Positions 45,218-53,488 of a DNA stretch of 64,000 nucleotides are shown in pieces. The DNA is from Stappia indica. GTDB lineage: Bacteria > Pseudomonadota > Alphaproteobacteria > Rhizobiales > Stappiaceae. Both the position numbers and the translations under genes were made by a program. Within the stretch, counting starts at the first letter, position 1. Each line of letters opens with the position of its first letter. Below the pieces are notes generated by a model. That model did no database searches and had not been told where the DNA came from. It was given only the letters and a program-made list of their open reading frames with translations. The stretch lies in assembly GCF_020177335.1 (NCBI RefSeq), contig NZ_JAIVMG010000016.1:1-64000 (forward strand), written 5' to 3'.

Positions 45218-46108
45218 TCAGCCGCAAAGCGGCATCAGCGCCCTGACCAGCTCCGCCGGATCGGTGTGGTAAGGCCGCCAGCCGGTGAGCCGGGTCGCGC
45301 GCTCGGGCGAAAAGGCCTGCGAGAGGGCATAGCCGGCACCGACATCCTGGCAGGCCGGCAGGTCCGTGGGCGGCTGCTGATGCGCCAGGTCGAGCCGCAG
45401 TCCGAGGGTTTCGGAGACAAGCCGGATCAGGCTGCCCACCGGCACGCCGGAGATCCCGCAGCCGATCACTTGCAGCCGGTAGCGGCGGGCTTCGACCACC
45501 TTCAGGTAAAGCGCGGCGAGGTCGCTCGCGTCGACCAGCGGCCAGACCGTGTCGGGTGCGGCGCGGGTGGCGAAGGCCTGCCCGCTCTCTGCCGCGTCGC
45601 GCATCTCGGCGAGCGGCCCCCCATCCCGGCTGCAAACGAGGGCCGGATGAACCACCGAGACGGCCAGGTGGCGCTGGGCCAGCAGGGAACGGATGGCATT
45701 GGCCACATGAGCGAAGGCGGGGATGGGGGCGAAGGCGGCGGTTTCGGCGACGGGCGCGCCGCCGCTGTCGGGGAACAGCCAGACCCCTCCGGTGTAGACC
45801 ACATGCAGCGGGCTGGCGCGCTCTGCCGGCAGCGCCTTCAAGGCGGCCACGAGCCGGCGCTCGGCAGCGACCGCGTCTTCATCGAAGGTGGCGGCGGTAT
45901 GGACCAGGGTGTCGCAGTCGGCGACGGCGCCGATCCAGTCCTCGGGCGCGCGGATGTCGCCTTGCAGAACGGCGCCGCCGGCGGCACGCAGTCGCTCCGC
46001 ACTTGCCGGGGAACGGGCCAGGGCCGTGACGTCATGGCCGGCGCTGATGAGGCTCTGGAGAACCGGGGCGCCGATGGTGCCGGTCCCGCCTGTGAGAAAG
46101 ATCCGCAT
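45218..46108 (-). CDS. NAD(P)-binding epimerase/dehydratase-like protein (extended SDR)
   Basis: A 296-residue Rossmann protein with MRIFLTGGTGTIGAPVLQSL as the cofactor-binding N-terminus and DTLVHTAATFDE at the second strand. VVYTGGVWLFPD stands where the SDR Ser/Tyr region lies, and no YxxxK active-site motif is evident, so it may be a binding protein or atypical reductase. Convergent with the carboxylase gene (15-nt gap). Substrate unknown. Confidence 0.82.
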   Translation of the reverse strand: MRIFLTGGTGTIGAPVLQSLISAGHDVTALARSPASAERLRAAGGAVLQGDIRAPEDWIGAVADCDTLVHTAATFDEDAVAAERRLVAALKALPAERASPLHVVYTGGVWLFPDSGGAPVAETAAFAPIPAFAHVANAIRSLLAQRHLAVSVVHPALVCSRDGGPLAEMRDAAESGQAFATRAAPDTVWPLVDASDLAALYLKVVEARRYRLQVIGCGISGVPVGSLIRLVSETLGLRLDLAHQQPPTDLPACQDVGAGYALSQAFSPERATRLTGWRPYHTDPAELVRALMPLCG

Positions 46109-46187
46109 GGCCCCATCAAGCGCCGTACAACCGATTCGTGCAAGTCCTACGTCTTCGCGTGAAGGCGTGCCCGGGGCCTGCCGGGGC

Positions 46188-46207
46188 CCCGCACCCGAGG
46201 GTGCGGG
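46188..46207. repeat. 9-bp GC-rich inverted repeat after the methyltransferase gene
   Basis: CCCGCACCC and GGGTGCGGG flank a GA centre, 7 nt beyond the methyltransferase stop in transcription order. No T run follows on the minus strand, so a weak terminator or processing hairpin is the best reading. Confidence 0.5.
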
Positions 46208-46214
46208 AGGCGGT

Positions 46215-47024
46215 TCAGGCGGTTTGGCGTCTCAGCATGAAGCCGCGGCTTTCGCTCCACCCCAATTCCGGATGGCTGGAGATTTGGTGGGCCAGATGTT
46301 GAATGTTCCAGCTGTCGACAATGTCATAGCCCAGCGTCTTCAGTTCGGAGAGGAAGCGCTCCTTGCTGCGGATCTGGTAGGGAAAGAATGCCGGTCCGCC
46401 CCGTTGCAGGGTAAAGACGGTCTGGCCATCGCGCAGGGCCACCTTGTTCAGCAAAATGACCTCGGGCGGCGCCGGCAAGCGGGCGACGAAGTCCGGAAAC
46501 GGGATGTCGAGATACTGGAGCAACCCCGAACACAGCAGGATCTCCGCTTTCTCCGTCATGGCGAGGTCGTCACAGAAGGAAAGCTCGGGGCCGATGCCGT
46601 CGGCACGAGCCATTTCGGCTCCGGCTCTGGCCATTGGCGGGAGTTCATACACCTGCCACTTGACCCGGGACAGATCGAGCAGGGGGCGGAAGGCGCGATA
46701 CTTGGTGCCGACATGTCCTCCGGCATCAAGCAGATGGGTCCAGCCGGCGCTCCGGGCGCGGAGTTCCCGGTCCAGCCAGAACATGACCGGGTAGTCCCAG
46801 TCGATGATCTGGCTCATCTTGTCGAGCGCGACCGTCACCATCTCATCGTGATTGTAGTCGGCCAAAGCCCAGTTCGGTACTGCGGCCAGTGCGCTTTCAC
46901 GAGTGGGGTAGGCGCCGGTAAGCTGCGCGCGGCGCGGGACAAGGTGCAGGCGTGCGAAAGCTGTCCGCAAGGGACGCGCCATTTTCTTGATTCTGCCGAC
47001 CCGCATGTGCATCAACGATCTCAT
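46215..47024 (-). CDS. Putative SAM methyltransferase, TIGR04325-like
   Basis: A 269-residue protein. The SAM-binding strand-loop is HLLDAGGHVGTKYRAF (about 96-111), followed by WQVYELPPMARAG; ILLCSGLLQYLDIP and NKVALRDGQTVFTLQ are typical of the TIGR04325 group, usually found in polysaccharide or lipopolysaccharide clusters. None of those genes is nearby. AGAGG lies 6 nt before the ATG at 47024. Acceptor unknown. Confidence 0.78.
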   Translation of the reverse strand: MRSLMHMRVGRIKKMARPLRTAFARLHLVPRRAQLTGAYPTRESALAAVPNWALADYNHDEMVTVALDKMSQIIDWDYPVMFWLDRELRARSAGWTHLLDAGGHVGTKYRAFRPLLDLSRVKWQVYELPPMARAGAEMARADGIGPELSFCDDLAMTEKAEILLCSGLLQYLDIPFPDFVARLPAPPEVILLNKVALRDGQTVFTLQRGGPAFFPYQIRSKERFLSELKTLGYDIVDSWNIQHLAHQISSHPELGWSESRGFMLRRQTA

Positions 47025-47265
47025 CTGGACCTCTTTTGTTATGGATTTCGGGTCGCAGTCTGGGATCCGAGCGTGGACGCTGTCATGAGCCGTCCATGGA
47101 CGAACGGGTTAGAATAACGTAAATGAAAGGTTTACGCCATGCCGCTGGCACGGGGCTGAGGTCACAATTCCGGCGGGTGGAGGCACCGGGCTGTGAGATG
47201 TGCAAAACCGGCAAGCGCGGCTGTGCGGGTTTGACCTTTTCCGCCGCCCTGCTAAGTCAGTCGGC

Positions 47266-47700
47266 ATGACCCTGCATCTGCTCAAACTGTGCGTGGGCGC
47301 CGAGTCCATCGAGGATCTGCAGGCTTCCATCGACTTTCGCCTGTCCGAACAGCGCGCGCGCGGCCTGCCGGCGGAGCCGTTCCACACGACGCGGATGGTG
47401 CCGACCCGCAAGGACGAGTTGCTCGATGGCGGATCGCTTTACTGGGTGATCAAAGGCGCGATCCAGGTACGGCAAAGGCTGGTGGACATCCGCCCCTTCA
47501 CCGATGGCGCCGGCGTCAAGCGCTGCCATCTGGTGCTGGAGCCGCTGTTGCACCCCACCCGCCCGCAGCCGCGCCGTCCGTTCCAGGGATGGCGCTATCT
47601 GAAGGCAGAGGATGCGCCGGCGGATCTGAAACGGCTGGGCGGCGGCTCCGATATTCCCGAAGCGATGCGGCGCGAGCTGGCGGAGCTGTGCCTGATCTGA
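47266..47700 (+). CDS. DUF1489 family protein
   Basis: Cytosolic protein of 144 residues conserved across alphaproteobacteria with no known function. MTLHLLKLCVGAESIEDLQA at the N-terminus, HTTRMVPTRKDELLDGGSLY (about 42-61) and WVIKGAIQVRQRLVDIRPF define the family. ATG 47266 is the family start; the frame is open back to 47200. Convergent with panC. Confidence 0.9.
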   Translation: MTLHLLKLCVGAESIEDLQASIDFRLSEQRARGLPAEPFHTTRMVPTRKDELLDGGSLYWVIKGAIQVRQRLVDIRPFTDGAGVKRCHLVLEPLLHPTRPQPRRPFQGWRYLKAEDAPADLKRLGGGSDIPEAMRRELAELCLI

Positions 47701-47725
47701 GCCGGCGGCCAAGCCGGCGAGACCG

Positions 47726-48592
47726 TCAGGCGCGGCGTTCGAACGCCATGTTGTCGATCAGCCGGGTCTTCTCCAGCCAGGCGGCGACCAGCAGCCGCAG
47801 GTGGCGGCTGTCGTCGGTGGGCGGTGCCAGGGTTTCGGCATCGCGCAGGGACAGATACTCGACGCGAAAACCGCCGTCGGTCAGCCGGGCGATGGACTTG
47901 CGCAACAGTGCTTCCTCCTGCCGATCCGCACCGGTGCAGTCGGAAAGCGCCCGCAAGGTGTCGCGCAGAACCTCCGGCAGCAGGGCGGCGCGGCGGCGGG
48001 CATCTTCATCCAGGTACCGGTTGCGCGAGGACATGGCCAGCCCGTCCGCTTCGCGCACCGTCGGTGCGGCGAGGATCGTCACCGGAATATTGAGATCGCG
48101 CACCAGCTGGCGAATGACGCAAAGCTGCTGGTAGTCCTTTTCGCCGAAGACGGCGATATCCGGCTGGCAGGCGAGGAGCAGCTTGGTCACCACCAGCGCC
48201 ACGCCGTTGAAGAAATGCGGACGGGAATCGCTTTCCAGCCCGGTGGCGGGGCCGCCAATGGTGACGCCGGTGGCAAATCCGGACGGGTACATCTCCTCCT
48301 GCACGGGCAGGAACACGCTCTCCACGCCAAGGCTGGCAAGCGCGCGAATGTCCGCCTCGGCATCCCGGGGGTAGCTGGCGAAATCCTCGGTCGGGGCAAA
48401 CTGGGTCGGATTGACGAAGATCGAGACAATGACATGATCGGCATTGTCCTGGGCCTTGCGCACCAGCGACAGATGCCCTTCATGCAGTGCGCCCATCGTC
48501 GGCACGAGGGCGATGCGTCGGCCCTGGCCGCGCGCTGCCGCGACCGCGTCCCTGATGTCGGAAAGTGACGTGTGGCAACGTGGCGGTGTCAT
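47726..48592 (-). CDS. panC: Pantothenate synthetase
   Basis: Condenses pantoate with beta-alanine using ATP in coenzyme A synthesis. The 288 residues show the HIGH-like VPTMGALHEGHLSLVRKAQ (about 30-48), SIFVNPTQFAPTEDFASYPR (about 57-76), GEKDYQQLCVIRQLVRDL and the KMSKS-like AMSSRNRYLD (about 190-199). Complete. panB is not adjacent. GGCGGTGTC precedes the ATG. Confidence 0.95.
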   Translation of the reverse strand: MTPPRCHTSLSDIRDAVAAARGQGRRIALVPTMGALHEGHLSLVRKAQDNADHVIVSIFVNPTQFAPTEDFASYPRDAEADIRALASLGVESVFLPVQEEMYPSGFATGVTIGGPATGLESDSRPHFFNGVALVVTKLLLACQPDIAVFGEKDYQQLCVIRQLVRDLNIPVTILAAPTVREADGLAMSSRNRYLDEDARRRAALLPEVLRDTLRALSDCTGADRQEEALLRKSIARLTDGGFRVEYLSLRDAETLAPPTDDSRHLRLLVAAWLEKTRLIDNMAFERRA

Positions 48593-48756
48593 GATGTGCG
48601 GGCCCCTCGATCAGTTGCCATGGCTATAATATGCTTGTGGTCGGGAGAAAAGGCCTCGTCTTTTTGGCAGGGCTTTGAAAATTCGCGCCATGCCGCCATA
48701 TGCGCAGGGAACGGCGCCGCCCGGGGCGGCTGATCGGGACGCGGGAGTGAGAGACG

Positions 48757-49485
48757 TTGGCGGAAAAGCGGGACATCGACAAGCGTGGCGAGACCAGCCC
48801 GGAAGCGGGAGGCGGGCAGTCCTCCCGACGGGATATTTCCGCTTTTCTGAACGAGGCGCGGCAGACCCGTCCGCTGGCCGACGCCGGGCGGCTGGTGATC
48901 GCGCTCGACGCGACCATGAGCCGGCAGCCGACTTGGGATCGGGCCTGCGCCATTCAGGGGGAGATGTTCACGGCCGCCGGTGCGGTCGGCCGGTTGACCA
49001 TGCAGCTCGTTTATTTTCGTGGGTTTGGCGAGTGCGCCGCCTCGAAATGGGTTGCCGATGCGCGCAGTCTGGCCGCGCTGATGACCCGGATCGACTGCCG
49101 GGGCGGGCAGACCCAGATCCGCAAGGTGTTGCGCCATACCATCGACGAGACCCGGCGCAAGAAGGTGCAGGCGCTGGTCTATATCGGCGACTGCGTGGAA
49201 GAGAGCATCGACGATCTGTGCGCCCGCGCCGGCGAGTTGGGGCTGCTCGGCGTGCCGGCCTTCATCTTTCAGGAAGGCGGCGATGCTCATGCGCGCGTCG
49301 CGTTCCAGGAGATCGCCCGGCTGACCAAGGGCGCCTGGTTCCAGCTCTCCGATGCATCGGCGGGGGATCTTGCCGAACTGCTCAAGGCGGCCGCGGTCTA
49401 TGCCGCTGGCGGGAGGTCGGAGCTGGAACGCCTGACGCGGGCGGGGGACCGCGGGGCAACCCGGCTGCTGGCGCATTTGCGCTGA
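48757..49485 (+). CDS. VWA-like domain protein, function unknown
   Basis: A 242-residue cytosolic protein from TTG 48757 (GGGAG at 48743-48747). After a polar N-terminal tail, LVIALDATMSRQPTWDRAC (about 46-64) matches the first MIDAS strand (DxTxS) of von Willebrand A domains; YIGDCVEESIDDLCARA resembles the later metal-contact region. Related short proteins occur in rhizobia, often called VWA or hypothetical. Role unknown. Confidence 0.78.
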   Translation: MAEKRDIDKRGETSPEAGGGQSSRRDISAFLNEARQTRPLADAGRLVIALDATMSRQPTWDRACAIQGEMFTAAGAVGRLTMQLVYFRGFGECAASKWVADARSLAALMTRIDCRGGQTQIRKVLRHTIDETRRKKVQALVYIGDCVEESIDDLCARAGELGLLGVPAFIFQEGGDAHARVAFQEIARLTKGAWFQLSDASAGDLAELLKAAAVYAAGGRSELERLTRAGDRGATRLLAHLR

Positions 49486-49614
49486 GAGACGGCACAGCCC
49501 GATCCCGCTTCGCCGGGGCCGCCGCGTTCATCCATGGTTCAGCCGCTTTTCTCTACGACGCTTGCCCGAAAGGCCCCGGTCCGAACGGGGCCGTCAGCAA
49601 GAGGCGGTGGTGCA

Positions 49615-49842
49615 ATGAAAATTGGTCTGTTCTTTTTCTCGCTCGTCCTGCTCGGCGCCGGCTGCGGCGTTGCCTTCAATCTGATCGGCTCGACCGTGGA
49701 CGCCGACGGCTTTCTGCATGAGCCGTTCTTCCTGGTGCCCATCGGCTATCTGCTCGGCATTTCCGGTCTCGGCGGGCTGGCGGTTCTGGCCGTGTGGCAC
49801 GGCGGGCGGCATCTGGCTCGGCGCTGGGCGGGGGCACGCTAG
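49615..49842 (+). CDS. DUF3955-like small membrane protein
   Basis: A 75-residue protein with two hydrophobic helices (about 4-22 and 42-62) linked by NLIGSTVDADGFLHEPFF, the most characteristic part of DUF3955. ATG 49615 follows GAGGCGGTGG. It lies 129 nt after the VWA-like gene and 122 nt before the J-domain gene. Function unknown. Confidence 0.75.
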   Translation: MKIGLFFFSLVLLGAGCGVAFNLIGSTVDADGFLHEPFFLVPIGYLLGISGLGGLAVLAVWHGGRHLARRWAGAR

Positions 49843-49964
49843 CTGCGCGCGGCGAGGTCGCCGGCACCCGGCATTGGCTCCCTTGGCGGGTGCGCCGCTC
49901 TGGCGTGGCGGTCCGTGATCGCTATATGTGAAGGGTATCGCGCGCGGCGCGCTTTGGGGGTGAG

Positions 49965-50672
49965 ATGGGATATCTGCTGCTTGGCATCGTGATGCTGGCG
50001 CTGCTGGTGGCGTTTGGCAATGCAATTGCAACGGCCGACGCGGCGAAACTGGCGCGGCAGCTCAAGCTGGCGGGAGGCGTGGCCTTGTTGCTGCTGGCGG
50101 GAGGGCTGGTGTTCGCCCGCCGCTGGGACCTTGCCGTGCCGCTCGTGGCGGTGGGCCTGTCGCTGCTTGGCTGGGGCCGGGCGCGGGGTTTTCGCCCGGC
50201 GGGCGCCGGGACCGCTGGTGCCGGGCAGGTCTCGGAGGTGCGCTCGGCGTTTCTGGTCATGCGGCTTGACCACGGGACCGGGGATATGGAGGGGGAGGTG
50301 CTGGCCGGCGCTTTCGCCGGGCGGGCGCTTGCGTCACTCGCAAGCGCCGAACTGGAGCGGCTTTACCGGGAGGTGGCTGCCGATGGCGACAGCCGGGCCT
50401 TACTGGAAGCTTATCTCGACCGCCGGCAACCCGGCTGGCGTGTAGACTTCGAGGCGGATGGCGCAGCGGGGCATGGAGCCGCGCCGGGCGCGAGCGCCAT
50501 GACCAAGGAGGAGGCCTACCAGGTTCTGGGGCTTGAGGCTGGAGCCAGCGAGGCGGAAATCCGGGCGGCGCATCGCCGGCTTATGAAACGTCTCCATCCC
50601 GATCAGGGGGGCAGCGGCTTTCTCGCCGCCAAACTCAACGAGGCGAAGGACTTGCTTGTCGGTCGTCATTGA
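49965..50672 (+). CDS. Membrane-anchored J-domain protein
   Basis: A 235-residue protein with two N-terminal membrane helices (about 2-20 and 34-68) and a C-terminal J domain (about 180-235) with EAYQVLGLEAGASEAEIRAA and the HPD motif in LKRLHPDQGG-like sequence RLMKRLHPDQGGSG. The layout matches alphaproteobacterial relatives of mitochondrial Tim14/Pam18: it should recruit DnaK to the inner membrane. Client unknown. GGGGGTGAG precedes the ATG. Confidence 0.88.
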   Translation: MGYLLLGIVMLALLVAFGNAIATADAAKLARQLKLAGGVALLLLAGGLVFARRWDLAVPLVAVGLSLLGWGRARGFRPAGAGTAGAGQVSEVRSAFLVMRLDHGTGDMEGEVLAGAFAGRALASLASAELERLYREVAADGDSRALLEAYLDRRQPGWRVDFEADGAAGHGAAPGASAMTKEEAYQVLGLEAGASEAEIRAAHRRLMKRLHPDQGGSGFLAAKLNEAKDLLVGRH

Positions 50673-50777
50673 ACTCACCAATACGCATGACTTTTAGAAT
50701 TTGATGGTGCTGCTGTTCCAGCTGCCGGAGCGGGCGGGGACGCGGGCGATCCGTCCACCCCGGGGGGCGATGTCTTT

Positions 50778-52223
50778 TTACTGATAGACGGCGTAGCAGT
50801 TGAAACGGGCCGACTTCAGCTTGCGGCAGGCGTTCCATGCCGCCGTCTTGGTTTCAAATCCGACGAAGCGTGCCCGGTAGAGAGTCGCGCCGCCCGACTC
50901 GACCGGCTCGGTGTAGGGGTCGTAGCCGCGCAGCGCCTGACCGACCTTGCCCTTGGCCTTCTTCAGCATGGCGATGGCGCCATCCTCGGTCTCGGCCGCG
51001 GCGATCTGCACCTGCCAGCCCGGCTCCGGATCGGCCGAGTTGTTGGCCGCCACGGTGACCGATCCGCTGGTGGTCTCCGGCTCCGTTTCCGCTACCGCGT
51101 TCTGGGCGGTGGCGGTCATGCCGGCGCGAATGCGCTGGGTGTTGACGCGCATCACCGGGGGTAGCGGGATCGCGGCCAGCGGCTTGGTTGCCGCCGCATA
51201 GGCCAGGGTCTTGCGGCGCAGGGCAGCGGCCAGTGCCGGCTTCTGCGGGACCGGGATGATCGAGCCGGTGAGGATCTCTTCCTCCACGACCGGGATGGCC
51301 GGCTTGAACTGCGGCCGGGGAACGTTGCGCAGCTCCTGAACCTTGGCGACAAGCGCCGGTGCGGTCCGCCGACCGCGGCTGGCCTTCGGCAAATAGCCGG
51401 CGATCAGCTTCGTCATCTGCTTGTTGCGGGCGGCGCCTGTGCGCCCCCCCATGACGACGGCGACGATATGCCGGCCGTCACGCTTCACCGAGGTCACCAG
51501 GTTGAAGCCGGAGGCGCGTATGTAGCCGGTCTTGATGCCATCGACGCCCTTGACCTTGCCCAGCAGCCGGTTGTGGTTGCCGTAGCGCCGGCCCTTGTAG
51601 GAATAGACGCGGGTCTTGAAGTATTTGTAATACTTCGGAAACCGCTCCTGAATGGCACGGCCCAGCAGCGCCATGTCGCGCGCTGTCGTCTTCTGGCTCG
51701 CGTTGGGCAGGCCCGAGGGATTGCGGAAGGTGGTGTTCTTCATGCCGAGCCGGCGCGCGGTGCGCGTCATGCGCTTGGCGAAGGCCGGAACGGAGCCGGA
51801 GACGTTTTCCGCCACCGTCACCGCCACGTCGTTGGCCGACTTGGTCACCAACGCCAGAATCGCGTCCTTGACGCGGATGGTGCTGCCGGGACGCAGGCCG
51901 AGCTTTGACGGCGGGCGGCTGGCGGCATGCTTGGAGACCTTGAGGCGGCTGTTCAGCGACTTCCGGCCCGCTTCCAGTTCCTCGAACAGGACGTAGAGCG
52001 TCATGATCTTGGTCAGGGAGGCCGGATAGCGGGCGGTATCCGCCTTGTAGCTGTAGAGCGTCTTTCCGGTCTTGGCATCAACGACGATGCCGGAATACTT
52101 GGGATTGGCACTCGCTGCCTGTGGGGCGGCGAGGGAAACCCCGATTGCCAGACCGGCGGCGATGGCGCCGCGAATGAATCCCGTGAAAACGCGCTGCGCG
52201 CGATTGACACCTTTACTCAGCAC
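50778..52223 (-). CDS. D-alanyl-D-alanine carboxypeptidase (PBP5-like) with SPOR domain
   Basis: Periplasmic penicillin-binding protein trimming the terminal D-Ala of peptidoglycan stems. GTG 52223 is chosen (GGGGTG upstream), giving 481 residues and a signal peptide cleaved after about residue 39; ATG 52319 would add 32 polar residues in front. Active-site motifs: SLTK at 69-72, SAN in TKSANDVAV, KTG in GIKTGYIR. About residues 265-390 form a Pro/Ala-rich linker, and the last 80 residues are a SPOR domain (WQVQIAAAETEDGAI) that targets denuded septal peptidoglycan. Confidence 0.93.
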   Translation of the reverse strand: MLSKGVNRAQRVFTGFIRGAIAAGLAIGVSLAAPQAASANPKYSGIVVDAKTGKTLYSYKADTARYPASLTKIMTLYVLFEELEAGRKSLNSRLKVSKHAASRPPSKLGLRPGSTIRVKDAILALVTKSANDVAVTVAENVSGSVPAFAKRMTRTARRLGMKNTTFRNPSGLPNASQKTTARDMALLGRAIQERFPKYYKYFKTRVYSYKGRRYGNHNRLLGKVKGVDGIKTGYIRASGFNLVTSVKRDGRHIVAVVMGGRTGAARNKQMTKLIAGYLPKASRGRRTAPALVAKVQELRNVPRPQFKPAIPVVEEEILTGSIIPVPQKPALAAALRRKTLAYAAATKPLAAIPLPPVMRVNTQRIRAGMTATAQNAVAETEPETTSGSVTVAANNSADPEPGWQVQIAAAETEDGAIAMLKKAKGKVGQALRGYDPYTEPVESGGATLYRARFVGFETKTAAWNACRKLKSARFNCYAVYQ

Positions 52224-52335
52224 AATGTCACCCCATTCGGGCCAGGTGTTGGTGCAGCGGCGTCGCCCCAAACGCACATCAACTGTGTGCATGCCGGTGG
52301 TCGACCTGCCGTGAAGCATGCGGCCAATCTACGCG

Positions 52336-52383
52336 AAACAAGGTTACGAATATCCAAACGCGAGCGTTTGACCAACCTTGTTT
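52336..52383. repeat. Nested inverted repeat upstream of the carboxypeptidase gene
   Basis: Outer arms AAACAAGGTT (52336-52345) and AACCTTGTTT (52374-52383) are perfectly complementary; inside lie CAAACGC (52355-52361) and GCGTTTG (52364-52370) around GA. Spacers are 9 and 3 nt. It is about 110 nt before the carboxypeptidase GTG on the minus strand and could be a leader hairpin, bidirectional terminator or double operator. Confidence 0.75.
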
Positions 52384-52442
52384 CCCTGAAAATCAGCCGG
52401 TTTGCCTCTGCAATCTCGTAAGACGAGAATCGCAAATGGCAG

Positions 52443-52458
52443 TTAATGCGCAGTTACC
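52443..52458 (+). promoter_or_regulatory. CtrA-like box
   Basis: TTAA-N7-TTACC, one base from TTAA-N7-TTAAC. About 220 nt from the carboxypeptidase start and 315 nt from the phasin start. Cell-cycle control of a septal peptidoglycan enzyme would make sense, but the match alone is weak. Confidence 0.3.
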
Positions 52459-52623
52459 GGCATTGGTCGTTTTGTGAGGAATTTCCCTCGGCCAACGGTC
52501 TGTGGAGCATTTGCGCCGGACGGATTCCGGCTCCCTGGCGCGTCCCCTGTTTTGCCTATGGGCAAGAAGCGCGGCGAAGTTGTGGCGCTCCCCGGTCACC
52601 GTGTATTAGCCCTTAGTCCATGT

Positions 52624-52632
52624 TGCGTTGCA
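52624..52632 (+). promoter_or_regulatory. PhaR-like TGC-N3-GCA site, upstream copy
   Basis: TGC-GTT-GCA, followed by AAA; lies just upstream of the phasin -35 hexamer. TGC-N3-GCA boxes are the known target type of the PHB-sensing repressor PhaR in alphaproteobacteria. Confidence 0.45.
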
Positions 52633-52642
52633 AAAGCGAAGA

Positions 52643-52670
52643 TTGACAAATTTTGTGCAGTGCATATATT
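52643..52670 (+). promoter_or_regulatory. Sigma-70 promoter of the phasin gene
   Basis: TTGACA (52643-52648), 16-nt spacer, TATATT (52665-52670), about 100 nt before the phasin ATG. A near-consensus promoter and the best in the window. A TGC-AGT-GCA site at 52656-52664 sits inside the spacer, ideal for repression. Confidence 0.8.
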
Positions 52671-52772
52671 GCAATCACGCAGCGCAAAATTCGGCGCCTT
52701 CATCGTGTTCTGACCAGAAGGTCAACCGGCGGTTGGGCGTGCGATGGTTCGTATGAAACGATAGGAGTCATC

Positions 52773-53105
52773 ATGTTCAACAATTTTGAAGACATTCAGA
52801 AGCTCGGCAAGGACAACATGGACGTCATGATGGAAAGCTTCGGCGCCATGACCAAGGGCATGCAGGCGATTGCCTCCGAGTTTGCCGACTTCCAGAAGAA
52901 GTCCTTCGAGGAAGGCTCCTCGGCGATGGAAAAGCTCGTCTCCGCCAAGTCGCTCGACAAGGCGTTCGAGACGCACAGCGAGTACGTCAAGACCGCCTAC
53001 GAGGGCTTCGTCGGCGAAGTGACCAAGCTCGGCGAGATGTACACCGAAGCGGCCAAGGACGCCTACAAGCCCTATGAGGGCGCGATGGCGAAGGTTTCCA
53101 AGTAA
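52773..53105 (+). CDS. Phasin family protein
   Basis: Granule-coating protein of polyhydroxyalkanoate inclusions. The 110 residues are almost wholly helical and amphipathic (MFNNFEDIQKLGKDNMDVMM; SKEAFETHSEYVKTAYEGFV-like middle), no Cys or Trp, typical of short phasin_2 proteins. ATG 52773 has AGGAG at 52763-52767. Strong promoter and terminator suggest abundant expression as a single-gene unit. PHA synthase genes are not in the window. Confidence 0.9.
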   Translation: MFNNFEDIQKLGKDNMDVMMESFGAMTKGMQAIASEFADFQKKSFEEGSSAMEKLVSAKSLDKAFETHSEYVKTAYEGFVGEVTKLGEMYTEAAKDAYKPYEGAMAKVSK

Positions 53106-53488
53106 GTCCCTCCCAGGACAAGACCGGCTGCGGCGATCCGCAGCGGTTCTTTAAGCCCGGCCTCGTGCCGGGCTTTTTTTGTTTTTCCGGTCTGATCTTC
53201 TGCCTGAGCCAGCCTTGGGGATTGAGCCGCGGCGTGGATGACATACATAGGAAAGAGAAGAGCCGGGCGAGGCGCGGCGTTTTGGGTTGGCTGTGCCGGC
53301 GTGAGGGCCGTGCGTGCCTCTCCCATGCCTGTCCTGACCCGACCTGCCGTGCCAACCGGGGTCGTGCGAAGCGCGGGCAATCGGTATAGGGTCGGTCATC
53401 ATGCGCCGGGGTGGCGCGGGATGAAACCAGATGTGAGCGATCGCGCAGCCGGGAAAGCTGGCGCGCAGCACGAGGGCTTTGGGCGGCA
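53106..53488. other. Spacer between phasin and clpS genes
   Basis: 383 bp. After the stop come a hairpin CTGCGG-CGAT-CCGCAG (about 53128-53143) and the terminator at 53153-53181. The remaining 300 bp must hold the clpS promoter, but no confident -35/-10 pair or gene was seen. Confidence 0.6.
53153..53181 (+). terminator. Rho-independent terminator after the phasin gene
   Basis: AAGCCCGGC (53153-53161) pairs with GCCGGGCTT (53167-53175), loop CTCGT, then a seven-T run. Confidence 0.95.

Larger units (their letters stand above)
52224..52772. other. Divergent regulatory region, carboxypeptidase / phasin
   Basis: 549 bp without a credible gene. It contains the nested inverted repeat at 52336-52383, a CtrA-like box at 52443-52458, two GANTC sites (52428, 52522), two TGC-N3-GCA sites and the phasin promoter at 52643-52670. 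Confidence 0.7.

Noticed and set aside
52474-52713. 79-codon frame upstream of the phasin gene
   Set aside because: It runs through the phasin promoter, lacks a ribosome site and has no family resemblance.
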